A DNA stretch of 54,363 nucleotides from Flavobacteriaceae bacterium CG_4_10_14_3_um_filter_33_47. GTDB taxonomy: Bacteria > Bacteroidota > Bacteroidia > Flavobacteriales > Flavobacteriaceae. A model generated the notes under the pieces. The model did not search any database, was not told where the DNA came from, and saw nothing but the letters and a program-made list of their open reading frames with translations. Of this stretch, positions 6,408 through 15,040 are shown one piece after another (positions within the stretch are counted from its first letter, which is position 1; each line of letters opens with the position of its first letter). Both the position numbers and the translations under genes were made by a program. The stretch lies in assembly GCA_002784145.1 (NCBI GenBank), contig PFKE01000009.1, positions 1-54,363 of the forward strand, read 5' to 3'.

Positions 6408-8273
6408 ATGAACACATTCCAACAATTGGGTCTAAATGAAGACCTTTTACAAGCTATTACAGATTTAGGTTTTGAAACGCCTAGTGATGTTCAAATAAAA
6501 ACCATTCCCGTTTTAGTTGAAAAAGACACCGATTTGGTAGCCTTAGCGCAAACTGGAACTGGTAAAACAGCTGCTTTTGGTTTCCCCATGTTACAAAAAA
6601 TCAATATAGATAGCAGAACCACACAAGGACTAATTTTATCGCCTACCCGCGAGCTTTGTTTACAAATTACCAATGAGATGAAATTATATGGTAAATATTG
6701 TAAAGGCCTTAATGTGGTGGCCATTTATGGAGGCTCCAGTATTACAGACCAAGCCAGAGACGTTAAAAAAGGGGCTCAAATTATTGTAGCAACTCCAGGA
6801 CGTATGAAGGACATGATAAGCCGAAAACTGGTTGATATTTCTAAAATTGAATATGCGGTTTTAGATGAAGCTGATGAAATGCTTAACATGGGTTTTTATG
6901 AAGATATTACCGATATTTTATCCTATACACCTCAAGAAAAAAGCACTTGGTTATTTTCTGCAACCATGCCAAAAGAGGTTGCTTCTATTGCAAAAAAATT
7001 CATGCACAACCCCGTAGAAATTACGGTAGGCAATAAAAATGAAAGCACCAATCAGGTTTCTCATGAGTACTACTTGATAAACGCCAGAGACCGATATGAT
7101 GCATTAAAACGTTTATCGGATGCCAACCCAGATATATTTTCGGTGGTATTTTGCAGAACCAAACGCGATACCCAAAAAGTAGCCGAGCAATTGATTGAAG
7201 ACGGTTATAGCGCAGGTGCTTTGCATGGCGATTTAAGTCAGAATCAGCGTGACCTTGTTATGAAATCTTTCAGAAACAAACAAATACAAATGTTGGTAGC
7301 TACCGATGTAGCGGCCCGTGGTATTGATGTGGATGATATTACCCATGTGGTTAATTACCAATTACCAGACGAACCAGAAATTTATACGCATCGTTCTGGC
7401 AGGACAGGACGTGCTGGAAAAACAGGAATCTCAATGGTTCTTGTATCAAAAAGTGAGGTTAGAAAAATAAAAAGCATTGAGCGTATTATTAACAAAGCCT
7501 TTGTTAAAAAAGAAATTCCAGATGGTATGGAGATTTGTGAAGTGCAACTCATGTCGCTTGCCAACAAAATACACAACACCGAAATCAATCATGAAATTGA
7601 TAAATACTTAACCAATATTAACGAATTATTTGCAGAATCAACCAAAGAAGACCTGATAAAGAAATTCTTCTCGGTTGAATTTACCCGCTTCTTCAACTAT
7701 TATAAGAAAACTAAAAATTTAAACATAGAAGGTTCAGCTTCTGATGAAAGAGACTTTTCAAAAGAATCGGACTCTACCCGTTATTTTATTAATGTAGGAA
7801 GTAAAGATGGTTATGACTGGATGAGTTTAAAAGATTTCTTAAAAGAAGTTTTAGAACTTGGTCAAGATGATGTTTTTAAAGTGGAGGTAAAAGAGAGTTT
7901 CTCGTTCTTCAATACAGAAAAAGAATTAAAAGAAAAAGTATTGACCTTTTTTACAGATTATAAGCATAATGGCCGATTTGTAAATGTTGAAGTCTCTGAA
8001 AACCGTGGAGGTGGCGGAAGACGTAATGAAAGAAGAAGTGGCGGCGTACGTAGAGATGACAAAAAAACAGGAGAAAGAAGAAGCAGTGATAGAAGATCTA
8101 GCCCGAGAGGAGATTTTAACCGCAGTGAAAAAAGAAGTTCAGGAGGATTAGATTCTGGAAACAGAAGCGAAAGAAGACGTTCTGAAAGCAGCCCAAAACC
8201 AAGGCGCTCTGGTAGTTCAGATTTTAAACCAGCATCATCTGGTGTAGACAGACCAAGACGTTCTAGACGATAA
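6408..8273 (+). CDS. DEAD-box RNA helicase with DbpA-type RNA-binding domain and Arg-rich tail
   Basis: ATP-dependent RNA helicase of the DeaD/CsdA/DbpA group, 621 residues, involved in ribosome assembly or cold-time RNA unwinding. In order: Q motif region (QQLGLNEDLLQAITDLGFETPSDVQ), Walker A AQTGTGKT near residue 47, PTREL, TPGRM, DEAD box VLDEADEM near residue 152, SATMP, then the helicase C domain with ATDVAARGIDVD and HRSGRTGRAGKTG. A DbpA-like RNA-binding domain lies at about 460-540, and the last 80 residues are an RS/RGG-rich tail that probably binds RNA. The gene has its own promoter, a structured leader and a terminator at 8279, so it is monocistronic. Confidence 0.95.
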   Translation: MNTFQQLGLNEDLLQAITDLGFETPSDVQIKTIPVLVEKDTDLVALAQTGTGKTAAFGFPMLQKINIDSRTTQGLILSPTRELCLQITNEMKLYGKYCKGLNVVAIYGGSSITDQARDVKKGAQIIVATPGRMKDMISRKLVDISKIEYAVLDEADEMLNMGFYEDITDILSYTPQEKSTWLFSATMPKEVASIAKKFMHNPVEITVGNKNESTNQVSHEYYLINARDRYDALKRLSDANPDIFSVVFCRTKRDTQKVAEQLIEDGYSAGALHGDLSQNQRDLVMKSFRNKQIQMLVATDVAARGIDVDDITHVVNYQLPDEPEIYTHRSGRTGRAGKTGISMVLVSKSEVRKIKSIERIINKAFVKKEIPDGMEICEVQLMSLANKIHNTEINHEIDKYLTNINELFAESTKEDLIKKFFSVEFTRFFNYYKKTKNLNIEGSASDERDFSKESDSTRYFINVGSKDGYDWMSLKDFLKEVLELGQDDVFKVEVKESFSFFNTEKELKEKVLTFFTDYKHNGRFVNVEVSENRGGGGRRNERRSGGVRRDDKKTGERRSSDRRSSPRGDFNRSEKRSSGGLDSGNRSERRRSESSPKPRRSGSSDFKPASSGVDRPRRSRR

Positions 8274-8278
8274 TTTTT

Positions 8279-8311
8279 AAACCTCTTTGCTTTTATCAAA
8301 GAGGTTTGTTA
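8279..8311 (+). terminator. Terminator after the helicase gene
   Basis: Perfect 11-bp stem aaacctctttg/caaagaggttt with a 7-base loop, starting six bases after the stop codon and followed by a T-rich stretch. Confidence 0.8.
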
Positions 8312-8386
8312 ATTTTAAGTCAAAAAAATTGCAATGGCATATATATTGGTATTTTGTTTACTATTTTTATGCTTAATAAAAAAATA

Positions 8387-9160
8387 ATGAAAAAGTATCT
8401 CATTCTCTTTACGTGCTTATTAACTAGTGTCTTTTCTTTTGCTCAAGAAAGTACTACCGTAAAAGGAGTGGTTATGAATGGTAGTGACGATTTGCCTCTG
8501 GAGAGTGTTAATATTGTTAACCTCAATCAAGTTATTGGAACATCAACCAATGTAAAAGGTGAATTTGAAATTAAGGCCAATGCTAACGATACCTTACACT
8601 TTTCATACTTAGGTTTTAAGTCTATTAAAGTAAGGGTTACTAACGACTGGATAAAGTTTGGTAGCTCAAAAATTGAATTAACAGAAGTTGCTTTAGCCTT
8701 AGAGGAAATTGTGATTAATCAATTAAAACTCACTGGGTATCTTGAAGTGGATATCAAACAAGTGCCTATAAACAACAATTACCGTTACAGTATTTCTGGG
8801 TTACCAACCAAAGGCTATGAAGCGAGTTCTCCATCGGCCATTACTAGGGTTTTGGGCTCTATATTCAATCCGGCAGATTTCTTAAATAGAATGTTTGGCA
8901 AAAAACCCAATGAAATGCGAAAGCTTAAAAAAATGAAACAGGATGATGAGATTAGAAATATTCTGGCTTCGAGATTTGATAGAGAAATGCTAACAGCCTT
9001 GCTTCAAGTAGATCGGGTGGATTTAGATGAAATTGTTAGTCAGTGCAATTATTCCAAAGGATTCATTCAAACAGCCAATGATTTACAAATATTAGACGCT
9101 ATAAGCGAGTGTTATGAAGAATATAAATTATTGAGTAGAGGGCGAACCAATAGATTATAA
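8387..9160 (+). CDS. Secreted protein with carboxypeptidase-D regulatory-like domain
   Basis: A 257-residue secreted protein. It has a signal peptide at residues 1-20 ending in SVFSFA-QE, then a CarboxypepD_reg-like beta-sandwich (about 24-105) with the usual VKGVVMNGSDDLPLESVNI and FSYLGFKS motifs, and a C-terminal helical part of unknown function. The domain is typical at the N-terminus of TonB receptors, but no plug or barrel follows, so this is a stand-alone envelope protein. The start at 8387 is preferred to upstream in-frame codons because it begins the signal peptide directly. The gene is convergent with the next one, 12 bases apart. Confidence 0.82.
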   Translation: MKKYLILFTCLLTSVFSFAQESTTVKGVVMNGSDDLPLESVNIVNLNQVIGTSTNVKGEFEIKANANDTLHFSYLGFKSIKVRVTNDWIKFGSSKIELTEVALALEEIVINQLKLTGYLEVDIKQVPINNNYRYSISGLPTKGYEASSPSAITRVLGSIFNPADFLNRMFGKKPNEMRKLKKMKQDDEIRNILASRFDREMLTALLQVDRVDLDEIVSQCNYSKGFIQTANDLQILDAISECYEEYKLLSRGRTNRL

Positions 9161-9171
9161 ACAGCAAGAGA

Positions 9172-9699
9172 TTAGGCTTTTTCTAAAAGTGCTTTTAACT
9201 GGCTTAAGCCTTCTTCAAAATCCTTTCCTACAGCTTTATCTAAATTATAAAACACCATAAATACGTTTGATGGAAACTCATTTTTTCCATAAAAAGTCCA
9301 AGTTACCTTGGTTTGCATTCGTCCAAAGTCTTCAACAGTAATAACGGATTCCGAGATTGATTTCCAAGGTTTAAAAAACCTAAAGGTCGTTTCAATACGT
9401 TCATTTTTAACCAGACTTTTTATTTCCTGTTCTCCTATCCCAACATCACTATTGCCCTGCCATTTTGCAATAAAACCTACTTCACCATCGGTTCCAAAAT
9501 AGGTCTGTTTCATATTGGGGTCTTTCTTTTTCCAAGGAGACCAGTGGTCTTGATTTTTAGTGAACTTCAAATAATCAAAAACAGCAGAATAAGGCCTGTC
9601 TATATCAATACTTCGGCTTATTATATAGTCTTTTGGCGCAATAAAAGTCAATAAAACAAACACCGCCACAATAAGTAGGGATAATACAAAAAAAATCAT
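9172..9699 (-). CDS. SRPBCC (START/polyketide-cyclase fold) family protein
   Basis: A 175-residue protein with one N-terminal membrane helix (residues 2-20) followed by a SRPBCC-type ligand-binding domain. The domain begins with the strand RSIDIDRPYSAVFDYLKF and ends in a long C-terminal helix (LDKAVGKDFEEGLSQLKALLE). Proteins of this group bind hydrophobic ligands in a helix-grip cavity; none can be named here. An N-terminal helix of this type is common in Bacteroidota versions. It stands alone, convergent with the preceding gene and divergent from the sirtuin gene. Confidence 0.85.
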   Translation of the reverse strand: MIFFVLSLLIVAVFVLLTFIAPKDYIISRSIDIDRPYSAVFDYLKFTKNQDHWSPWKKKDPNMKQTYFGTDGEVGFIAKWQGNSDVGIGEQEIKSLVKNERIETTFRFFKPWKSISESVITVEDFGRMQTKVTWTFYGKNEFPSNVFMVFYNLDKAVGKDFEEGLSQLKALLEKA

Positions 9700-9833
9700 A
9701 AATGCTATTAATTAGTTGGTTTAAAACCTATAAATAAAAAGAATTAATCGATACCAAATACAAAAACCAAAATAAATAATTATTTTTAAAAAAGGGTAAA
9801 TCAACCAAATTTAAAACTTAAAAACCTTCATTA

Positions 9834-10517
9834 ATGAAACACATTGTTGTCCTTACAGGCGCTGGTATGAGTGCCGAAAGTGGTTTAAAAACCTTTAGAG
9901 ATGCAGATGGCTTGTGGGAAGGATATGATGTTACCAAGGTAGCAACCCCTGAAGGGTTTCATGCAAATCCTGAATTGGTTTTAGACTTTTACAATCAACG
10001 AAGGCGACAACTTTTAGAGGTAAAACCCAATCTAGGCCATATAAACTTGGCACGTTTAGAAAAACATTACAAGGTTAGTATTATTACTCAAAATATTGAC
10101 GATTTACATGAACGTGCAGGAAGTAGTAAGGTGACTCATTTGCACGGAGAATTACTAAAAGTAAGAAGTACTTTTGATAAAAACGATATTCAACCTTGGA
10201 CAACCAATTTGCTATTGGGCAACACTTGTAAAAAAGGCTACCAACTTAGACCTCATATTGTCTGGTTTGGAGAGGCAGTTCCAATGATTGAAAAAGCTAT
10301 GGATATTTGTATGACGGCTGATATATTGGTTATTATAGGAACTTCTATGCAAGTATATCCTGCGGCAAGTTTAATGCACTATGTGACACAAGGAACGCCA
10401 ACCTATTTTATTGACCCCAAACCCGCTTTAGAATCCAAACCAAACCTAACCGTTATTGCAGAACCAGCTACCACAGGTGTGAAAAGATTTATTGAATTAA
10501 TAAACCTTAATTTATAA
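9834..10517 (+). CDS. Sir2-family NAD-dependent protein deacylase, zinc-less type
   Basis: Sirtuin of 227 residues that removes acyl groups from lysines using NAD. NAD-site motifs are clear: GAGMSAESGLKTFRD (residues 9-23), TQNIDDLHERAG, the catalytic His in LHGE, and IIGTSMQVYPAAS. YNQRR near residue 54 keeps the Tyr-x-x-Arg pair that in class III sirtuins such as CobB binds succinyl or malonyl groups. Only two cysteines are present, in NTCKKG and DICMTA, and they are not arranged as the usual CxxC pairs, so the structural zinc site is missing. The gene overlaps the convergent next gene by six bases. Confidence 0.92.
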   Translation: MKHIVVLTGAGMSAESGLKTFRDADGLWEGYDVTKVATPEGFHANPELVLDFYNQRRRQLLEVKPNLGHINLARLEKHYKVSIITQNIDDLHERAGSSKVTHLHGELLKVRSTFDKNDIQPWTTNLLLGNTCKKGYQLRPHIVWFGEAVPMIEKAMDICMTADILVIIGTSMQVYPAASLMHYVTQGTPTYFIDPKPALESKPNLTVIAEPATTGVKRFIELINLNL

Positions 10518-10943
10518 ACACTTTACATCTTCTGTAAGGTTTTCCATTTTACTTTTAGCGGTATTCTCTGTGACTTCTTCGCAATAAACATTATTGATCA
10601 ATACCCCAGTTTCAAAAACCAATTGAACATAAGTAATACCGCCCGGCTTAACCTCTATTTCAAACTTTTCTGCTTTTTCTTTTGATTTTTTACTACCAAA
10701 TTGAACCGAGCAAAAATGCTTTCCAACCGATACCTCATGGAAAGAATATCTCTTATTATTCAATTTACAAACAAATTCATCGTCAATAAATGTTTTAAAA
10801 GCAGCTGCCGATCCAGCAAAACCAGTTGAACGGATGAAACATATTTTACCAGTTTGCGATTCATTTTCAACAGATTCTTGAGCCAATGAATGAAAACATA
10901 CCGTAAATAATGCTACTGATAATAATAAGTTAAGACTTTTCAT
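10512..10943 (-). CDS. Exported protein, probable DUF2846 family
   Basis: A 143-residue exported protein. The signal peptide spans about residues 1-21 (LLLSVALFTVCFHSLA-QE). The rest is a small beta-rich domain with the pattern GKICFIRSTGFAGSAAAFKTF, DEFVCKLNNKRYSFHEVSVGKHFCSV and a PGGITYVQLV strand, which resembles DUF2846. No enzymatic motif was seen. It stands alone and overlaps the sirtuin gene at its 3' end. The 200 bases between this gene's start and the ABC-F gene hold an AT-rich spacer with an imperfect attggtttt/aaaaccaat hairpin near 11045-11065 and no gene. Confidence 0.7.
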   Translation of the reverse strand: MKSLNLLLSVALFTVCFHSLAQESVENESQTGKICFIRSTGFAGSAAAFKTFIDDEFVCKLNNKRYSFHEVSVGKHFCSVQFGSKKSKEKAEKFEIEVKPGGITYVQLVFETGVLINNVYCEEVTENTAKSKMENLTEDVKCL

Positions 10944-11143
10944 TTATAATTTGTATGTTAAATGTTAGTAACAGATTTAAGAATTCTTACCATAAAAAAC
11001 CTCTTTTTCTTTAAGTTTTTTCTTTTAAAATTTATAGTTATTGGATTGGTTTTGCAAAAACCAATATGTTTGAATTTCATTTATTTTAATTCAAGCTTAA
11101 AATAAATCGTTCTCTTATATTTTAAGTCCAGCAAAAACAAGAA

Positions 11144-12781
11144 TTATTGTTTTAAATCGATTTGTTTTAAATTTTCAATGCGGTTTCTAACCAAGAAATC
11201 GTCGATGGTTTCAAAATGTTCAATAACACGTTGTTCTTTAAATTCAAATACTTTTTGCGATAGGCCTTGAAGAAAATCCCGGTCGTGAGACACCAAAATG
11301 AGTGTACCATCAAAATCCAGCAAAGCTTCTTTTAAAACGTCTTTAGATTTTAAATCCAAATGGTTGGTTGGCTCATCCAGAATAAGCAAATTTACAGGTT
11401 CTAAAAGTAGTTTTACCATAGCCAAACGTGTTTTTTCGCCACCAGAAAGCACACTTACTTTTTTATCGATGTCGTCGCCTTTAAACATAAAACGACCCAA
11501 AATATTTTTTATTTGCGTACGAATATCGCCTTCAGCTACCTCATCAACCGTTTGGAAGATGGTTAAAGTTTCGTCTAACAATGAGGCTTGGTTTTGTGCA
11601 AAATAGCCCACTTTTACATTGTGCCCTAAACTGCAATGCCCTTCCACATCAATTTCACCCATGATGGCTTTGATCATGGTTGATTTTCCTTCACCATTTC
11701 TACCTACAAACGATACTTTTTCGCCACGAGAAATTGACATATTTGCATGCTTAAACACTACATGACCATCATAACATTTTGATAAATCTTTAACTGTTAC
11801 AGGATAATCGCCTGAGCGTTGTGAAGGTGGAAAACGCAATTTTAAGGCAGAGGTGTCTATCTCATCAATTTCAATAAGTTCTAGCTTTTCTAGCATGCGC
11901 TCGCGCGAATTTACTTGATTGGTTTTTGAGTACGTACCTTTAAAACGCTCTATAAACGCCATGTTATCGGCAATGAATTTTTGCTGTTCGTTATACGCTT
12001 TTATTTGATGTGTGCGCCGGTCTTCCCGCAATTGCAAATAGTGTGAATAATTGGCTTTATAGTCGTATATGCGACCCATAGTTACCTCAATGGTTCGGTT
12101 AGTAATGTTATCAATAAAGGCTTTATCATGCGAAATTACCATGACAGCTTTTGCTTTATTTATTAAAAAATCTTCCAACCAAATAACCGATTCTATATCG
12201 ATATGGTTGGTTGGCTCATCCAATAAAATTAAATCTGGTTTTTGTAATAATATTTTAGCTAATTCAATACGCATTCTATAACCGCCGCTAAACTCACTGG
12301 TCAATCTTGTAAAATCTTCTCGTTTAAAACCCAATCCGCGTAAGGCTTTTTCAACTTCTGCATCGTAATTAATATCTTCAAGAGCATAGTATTTTTCACC
12401 CAAATCTGAGACTTTTGAGATGATATTCATATACGCATCAGACTCGTAATCGGTTCTGGTTTCTAGTTCTTTATTAAGTCGTTCCATCTCATCACGCATC
12501 TCAAAAATATGGGCAAATGCCTTGGAGGCTTCTTCAAAAACCGTACACTTATCTTCGGTTAATAAATGTTGTGGCAAGTACGCTATTACAGCATCTTTTG
12601 GAAATCGAACCTGACCTCGACTGGGTTTTTGTTCTCCGGCAATAATTTTCATCATGGTAGATTTTCCTGCACCATTTTTACCCATAAGAGCAATTTTATC
12701 GTTTTCATTTATCGTGAAAGACACATCACTAAACAACGCACTACCGCCAAATTCTACTGCTAAAGCATCAACTGAAATCAT
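11144..12781 (-). CDS. ABC-F family ATP-binding protein (ribosome-associated ATPase)
   Basis: Cytosolic ABC-F protein of 545 residues with two fused nucleotide-binding domains and no membrane segment; relatives such as EttA, Uup and YbiT act on the ribosome. Domain 1 has Walker A GKNGAGKST near residue 36, signature SGGYRMR, and LLDEPTNHID. Domain 2 has GRNGEGKST, LSGGEKTRLAM and LILDEPTNHLD. A charged linker of about 80 residues separates them. The start is set at 12781 (MISVDALAVEF) because a TAGCTTTG promoter box at 12800-12807 overlaps the longer reading frame, which could begin at 12802. No resistance role can be claimed from sequence alone. Confidence 0.93.
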   Translation of the reverse strand: MISVDALAVEFGGSALFSDVSFTINENDKIALMGKNGAGKSTMMKIIAGEQKPSRGQVRFPKDAVIAYLPQHLLTEDKCTVFEEASKAFAHIFEMRDEMERLNKELETRTDYESDAYMNIISKVSDLGEKYYALEDINYDAEVEKALRGLGFKREDFTRLTSEFSGGYRMRIELAKILLQKPDLILLDEPTNHIDIESVIWLEDFLINKAKAVMVISHDKAFIDNITNRTIEVTMGRIYDYKANYSHYLQLREDRRTHQIKAYNEQQKFIADNMAFIERFKGTYSKTNQVNSRERMLEKLELIEIDEIDTSALKLRFPPSQRSGDYPVTVKDLSKCYDGHVVFKHANMSISRGEKVSFVGRNGEGKSTMIKAIMGEIDVEGHCSLGHNVKVGYFAQNQASLLDETLTIFQTVDEVAEGDIRTQIKNILGRFMFKGDDIDKKVSVLSGGEKTRLAMVKLLLEPVNLLILDEPTNHLDLKSKDVLKEALLDFDGTLILVSHDRDFLQGLSQKVFEFKEQRVIEHFETIDDFLVRNRIENLKQIDLKQ

Positions 12782-12799
12782 TCTATTTTTTTTAAGCCG

Positions 12800-12807
12800 C
12801 AAAGCTA
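12800..12807 (-). promoter_or_regulatory. Promoter -7 box of the ABC-F gene
   Basis: Minus-strand TAGCTTTG fits TAnnTTTG, about 19 bases before the ATG at 12781. It excludes the longer start at 12802. Confidence 0.55.
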
Positions 12808-12812
12808 TGAAA

Positions 12813-12849
12813 AGATGTGAGATTTTAGATAAGAGATGTGAGATAAAAG
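12813..12849. repeat. Intergenic iterated-word tract
   Basis: agatgtgagattt and agatgtgagataa occur 21 bases apart (12813 and 12834) between two divergent promoters. This is one of several such tracts in the window. Confidence 0.5.
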
Positions 12850-12964
12850 GACTAACTTTTAAGATAAGTAAAAATTATTCTGTAGCATGTTTTCTGATTT
12901 CTTTAATCTTATGTCTAATATCTTTAAAAAAAGAGTATTTTCGCGGCTTGAAAAAAATTGACCT

Positions 12965-13411
12965 ATGAAACGTATCAATGACTATAAAAAATTGTTTAGT
13001 GTTGAAAATGACATTGACCTTAAGCAATTGAAAACCACTTACAGAAACCTAGTAAAAGAGTGGCATCCGGATAAGTTTTTAAAAGGCGATGAAAAAGCTA
13101 TGGAAGCTGAATTAATGAGCCGGAAAATTATTGATGGCTATCACTTTTTGGTAAGTATTGCTCCTGAAACTACTGCTGCTAATTTAGAGTCATACCATGA
13201 AACTATTAATAGCCCCATTATGGATTGGCAACATAAAGGCATGCTTTTAGAAGTTACCTTTTTAGATGGCAATACTTATGAGTTTTTTGGTGTTAACAAG
13301 GCCTTATTTATTAAACTTTGTCAGGCTGATAAACTAACTCGTTTTGCCAAGCGAAATATTTTCAACACATACACTTACAGAAAAATAAAAAAAAGCGAGG
13401 TAGAGGCTTAA
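12965..13411 (+). CDS. J-domain plus KTSC-domain protein
   Basis: A 148-residue cytosolic protein with two parts. Residues 1-65 form a J domain like that of DnaJ: helices flank the HPD motif (His34-Pro35-Asp36 in KEWHPDKF), which in DnaJ proteins stimulates the ATPase of DnaK. Residues about 80-145 form a KTSC-type domain (LLEVTFLDGNTYEFFGV ... YTYRKI), whose biochemical role is not settled. There is no zinc-finger or client-binding domain. A near-consensus promoter box TATTTTCG lies at 12936-12943. The next gene is convergent and immediately adjacent. Confidence 0.8.
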   Translation: MKRINDYKKLFSVENDIDLKQLKTTYRNLVKEWHPDKFLKGDEKAMEAELMSRKIIDGYHFLVSIAPETTAANLESYHETINSPIMDWQHKGMLLEVTFLDGNTYEFFGVNKALFIKLCQADKLTRFAKRNIFNTYTYRKIKKSEVEA

Positions 13412-14977
13412 TTACTCTTTTTTAATTCGTTGTAAATCCAAGTCATGAAAGTCAAAACTAAAATCTATGTTTGGTGAGATTCCTTTCATTTTAATGCTTT
13501 GAGCTACGCCATTTTCATCTAAAGAAAACATGACAAACGCATCACAATTCATATCCTGATATTCCCATTTAATGGCAAAGGTATTGGCATTATAAAAAGA
13601 CATGGCGCCATTAAGTTTTGGTGAACGATGTGATTTTATCCATAACTGATGGTCTTTTTTAAAAACCTCTACGTTTCCAAACCAATGGTCTTGGTAAATC
13701 CCTATATATTTTGATTCATCGATTGGTGTGTTTTTGTTGGCTTCAACCGTTTCCCATACCCTTTTAGTAACATCGTCACCTTTTTCTTCTCTAGATTTTA
13801 AGAATTTAGTCAATTTATCAATCCATTGAAAATCATCCAATCCTAAGTAACTATCTTCAATAGTTGATGAAACCGCGTAAAACAATCCACTGCCTCCAGG
13901 TTCTGTATTGGTCAACACTACAATACCCAAATTTAAGTCAGGAATCAACAATGTTTTGCTTAACATCCCTGGTAATCCGCCTGTATGAGATACAACCATA
14001 TTGCCTTTTTTATCGGTTAAATCCCATCCTAAACCATAACCAGCAAAATGCGACTTGTATCTTGGGTTTCTGTTTACAGCTGTGGTTGTATGTATTTTCC
14101 ACATTTCATGTTGACTTTTCTCTGTAAATAACTGATTTTCAAAATTCTCTCCGTATTTACCTTGATTTAGGTGTAAAAGCATCCATTGAGCTAAATCGTT
14201 CACATTAGCGTAGATGCCTCCTGCAGCTCCATTGATCATTTCCTGATAATCTGGTAATACTTTAAAACTTGTATTGGTTGTTGAATGAGGTGATGCCAAA
14301 TGGCTTTTGTCTGTTATATCATCTAAAGCAGGATAAGAATTATCCATGCCAAGAGGCTCAAAAATCCTGGTTTTTATAAAGGCTTCCCAAGTCATTCCAC
14401 TCTTTCGTGCAATAAGCTCACCAGCTACTAAGTACAATAAATTATCATAATCCCATTTAGTTCTAAAAGCAGAAACCGGTTTAAAATGCTGAAAGCTTGC
14501 CAGTAAATCATCTATGGTAAAATCTGAACCATCTGGAAAAAACATTAAATCGCCCACGCCAAGGCCTAAACCACTTCTATGTGTTAATAAATCCTGAATA
14601 TTAAAATTTTGCTGGACATACGGATTATACATGGTAAATTCAGGAATATGGTCAATCACCTTATCTGTCCATTTAATTTTTCCTTCTTCTTCTAAGATGG
14701 CTAAAGCTGTTGTGGTGAACGCTTTACTATTAGAAGCAATAGCAAAATTAGTATGTTCATTTACAGGCTCATTCGTTGCTTTAGATTTTACTCCAAAACC
14801 TTTTTGGTAGATTATCTTTCCGTCTTTAACAATGGCAACAGCAGAACCTGCTACTTTAAAAGTTTCCATAGCATGATTCACTAAAGAATCAATTTGTGTG
14901 TTTGTTAATTGTGCGAAACCTAGGTAGTTAGATACTATTAAAAAACAGGTAATAATAATGGATTGTTTAAATTTCAT
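13412..14977 (-). CDS. Serine hydrolase, class C beta-lactamase fold, with DUF3471 domain
   Basis: Exported 521-residue serine hydrolase of the AmpC/penicillin-binding-like family (peptidase S12 group). It has a signal peptide (1-23, ending SNYLGFA-QL) and the catalytic SxxK at Ser82-Lys85 in ASNSKAFT. The YxN motif follows at Tyr177-Asn179 in WDYDN, and HTGG stands in place of KTG. A C-terminal DUF3471 beta domain covers about 425-505. Such enzymes are usually esterases or D-amino-acid peptidases; resistance to beta-lactams should not be assumed. The start at 14977 puts the signal peptide first; an in-frame ATG at 14998 adds seven residues. Confidence 0.88.
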   Translation of the reverse strand: MKFKQSIIITCFLIVSNYLGFAQLTNTQIDSLVNHAMETFKVAGSAVAIVKDGKIIYQKGFGVKSKATNEPVNEHTNFAIASNSKAFTTTALAILEEEGKIKWTDKVIDHIPEFTMYNPYVQQNFNIQDLLTHRSGLGLGVGDLMFFPDGSDFTIDDLLASFQHFKPVSAFRTKWDYDNLLYLVAGELIARKSGMTWEAFIKTRIFEPLGMDNSYPALDDITDKSHLASPHSTTNTSFKVLPDYQEMINGAAGGIYANVNDLAQWMLLHLNQGKYGENFENQLFTEKSQHEMWKIHTTTAVNRNPRYKSHFAGYGLGWDLTDKKGNMVVSHTGGLPGMLSKTLLIPDLNLGIVVLTNTEPGGSGLFYAVSSTIEDSYLGLDDFQWIDKLTKFLKSREEKGDDVTKRVWETVEANKNTPIDESKYIGIYQDHWFGNVEVFKKDHQLWIKSHRSPKLNGAMSFYNANTFAIKWEYQDMNCDAFVMFSLDENGVAQSIKMKGISPNIDFSFDFHDLDLQRIKKE

Positions 14978-15040
14978 GGTGATGCGTTTAAGTTTCAACT
15001 CTAAAAAATGTGGTATTATATAAAATGATTAAGTCGTTTT

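Noticed and set aside
7958-8299. A 113-residue minus-strand frame opposite the helicase tail
   Set aside because: A shadow of the Arg/Ser-rich codons; its Leu/Ser-rich product is compositional.
11042-11066. Terminator after the ABC-F gene
   Set aside because: The stem is good but no U-run follows on the minus strand, so it was only mentioned as a hairpin.
11144-12781. Antibiotic-resistance ABC-F
   Set aside because: General ABC-F features only; resistance types cannot be told from housekeeping ones here.
13412-14977. Beta-lactamase conferring resistance
   Set aside because: SxxK and YxN are present but the third motif is HTGG and a DUF3471 domain follows, as in esterase-like relatives. No resistance claim is supported.
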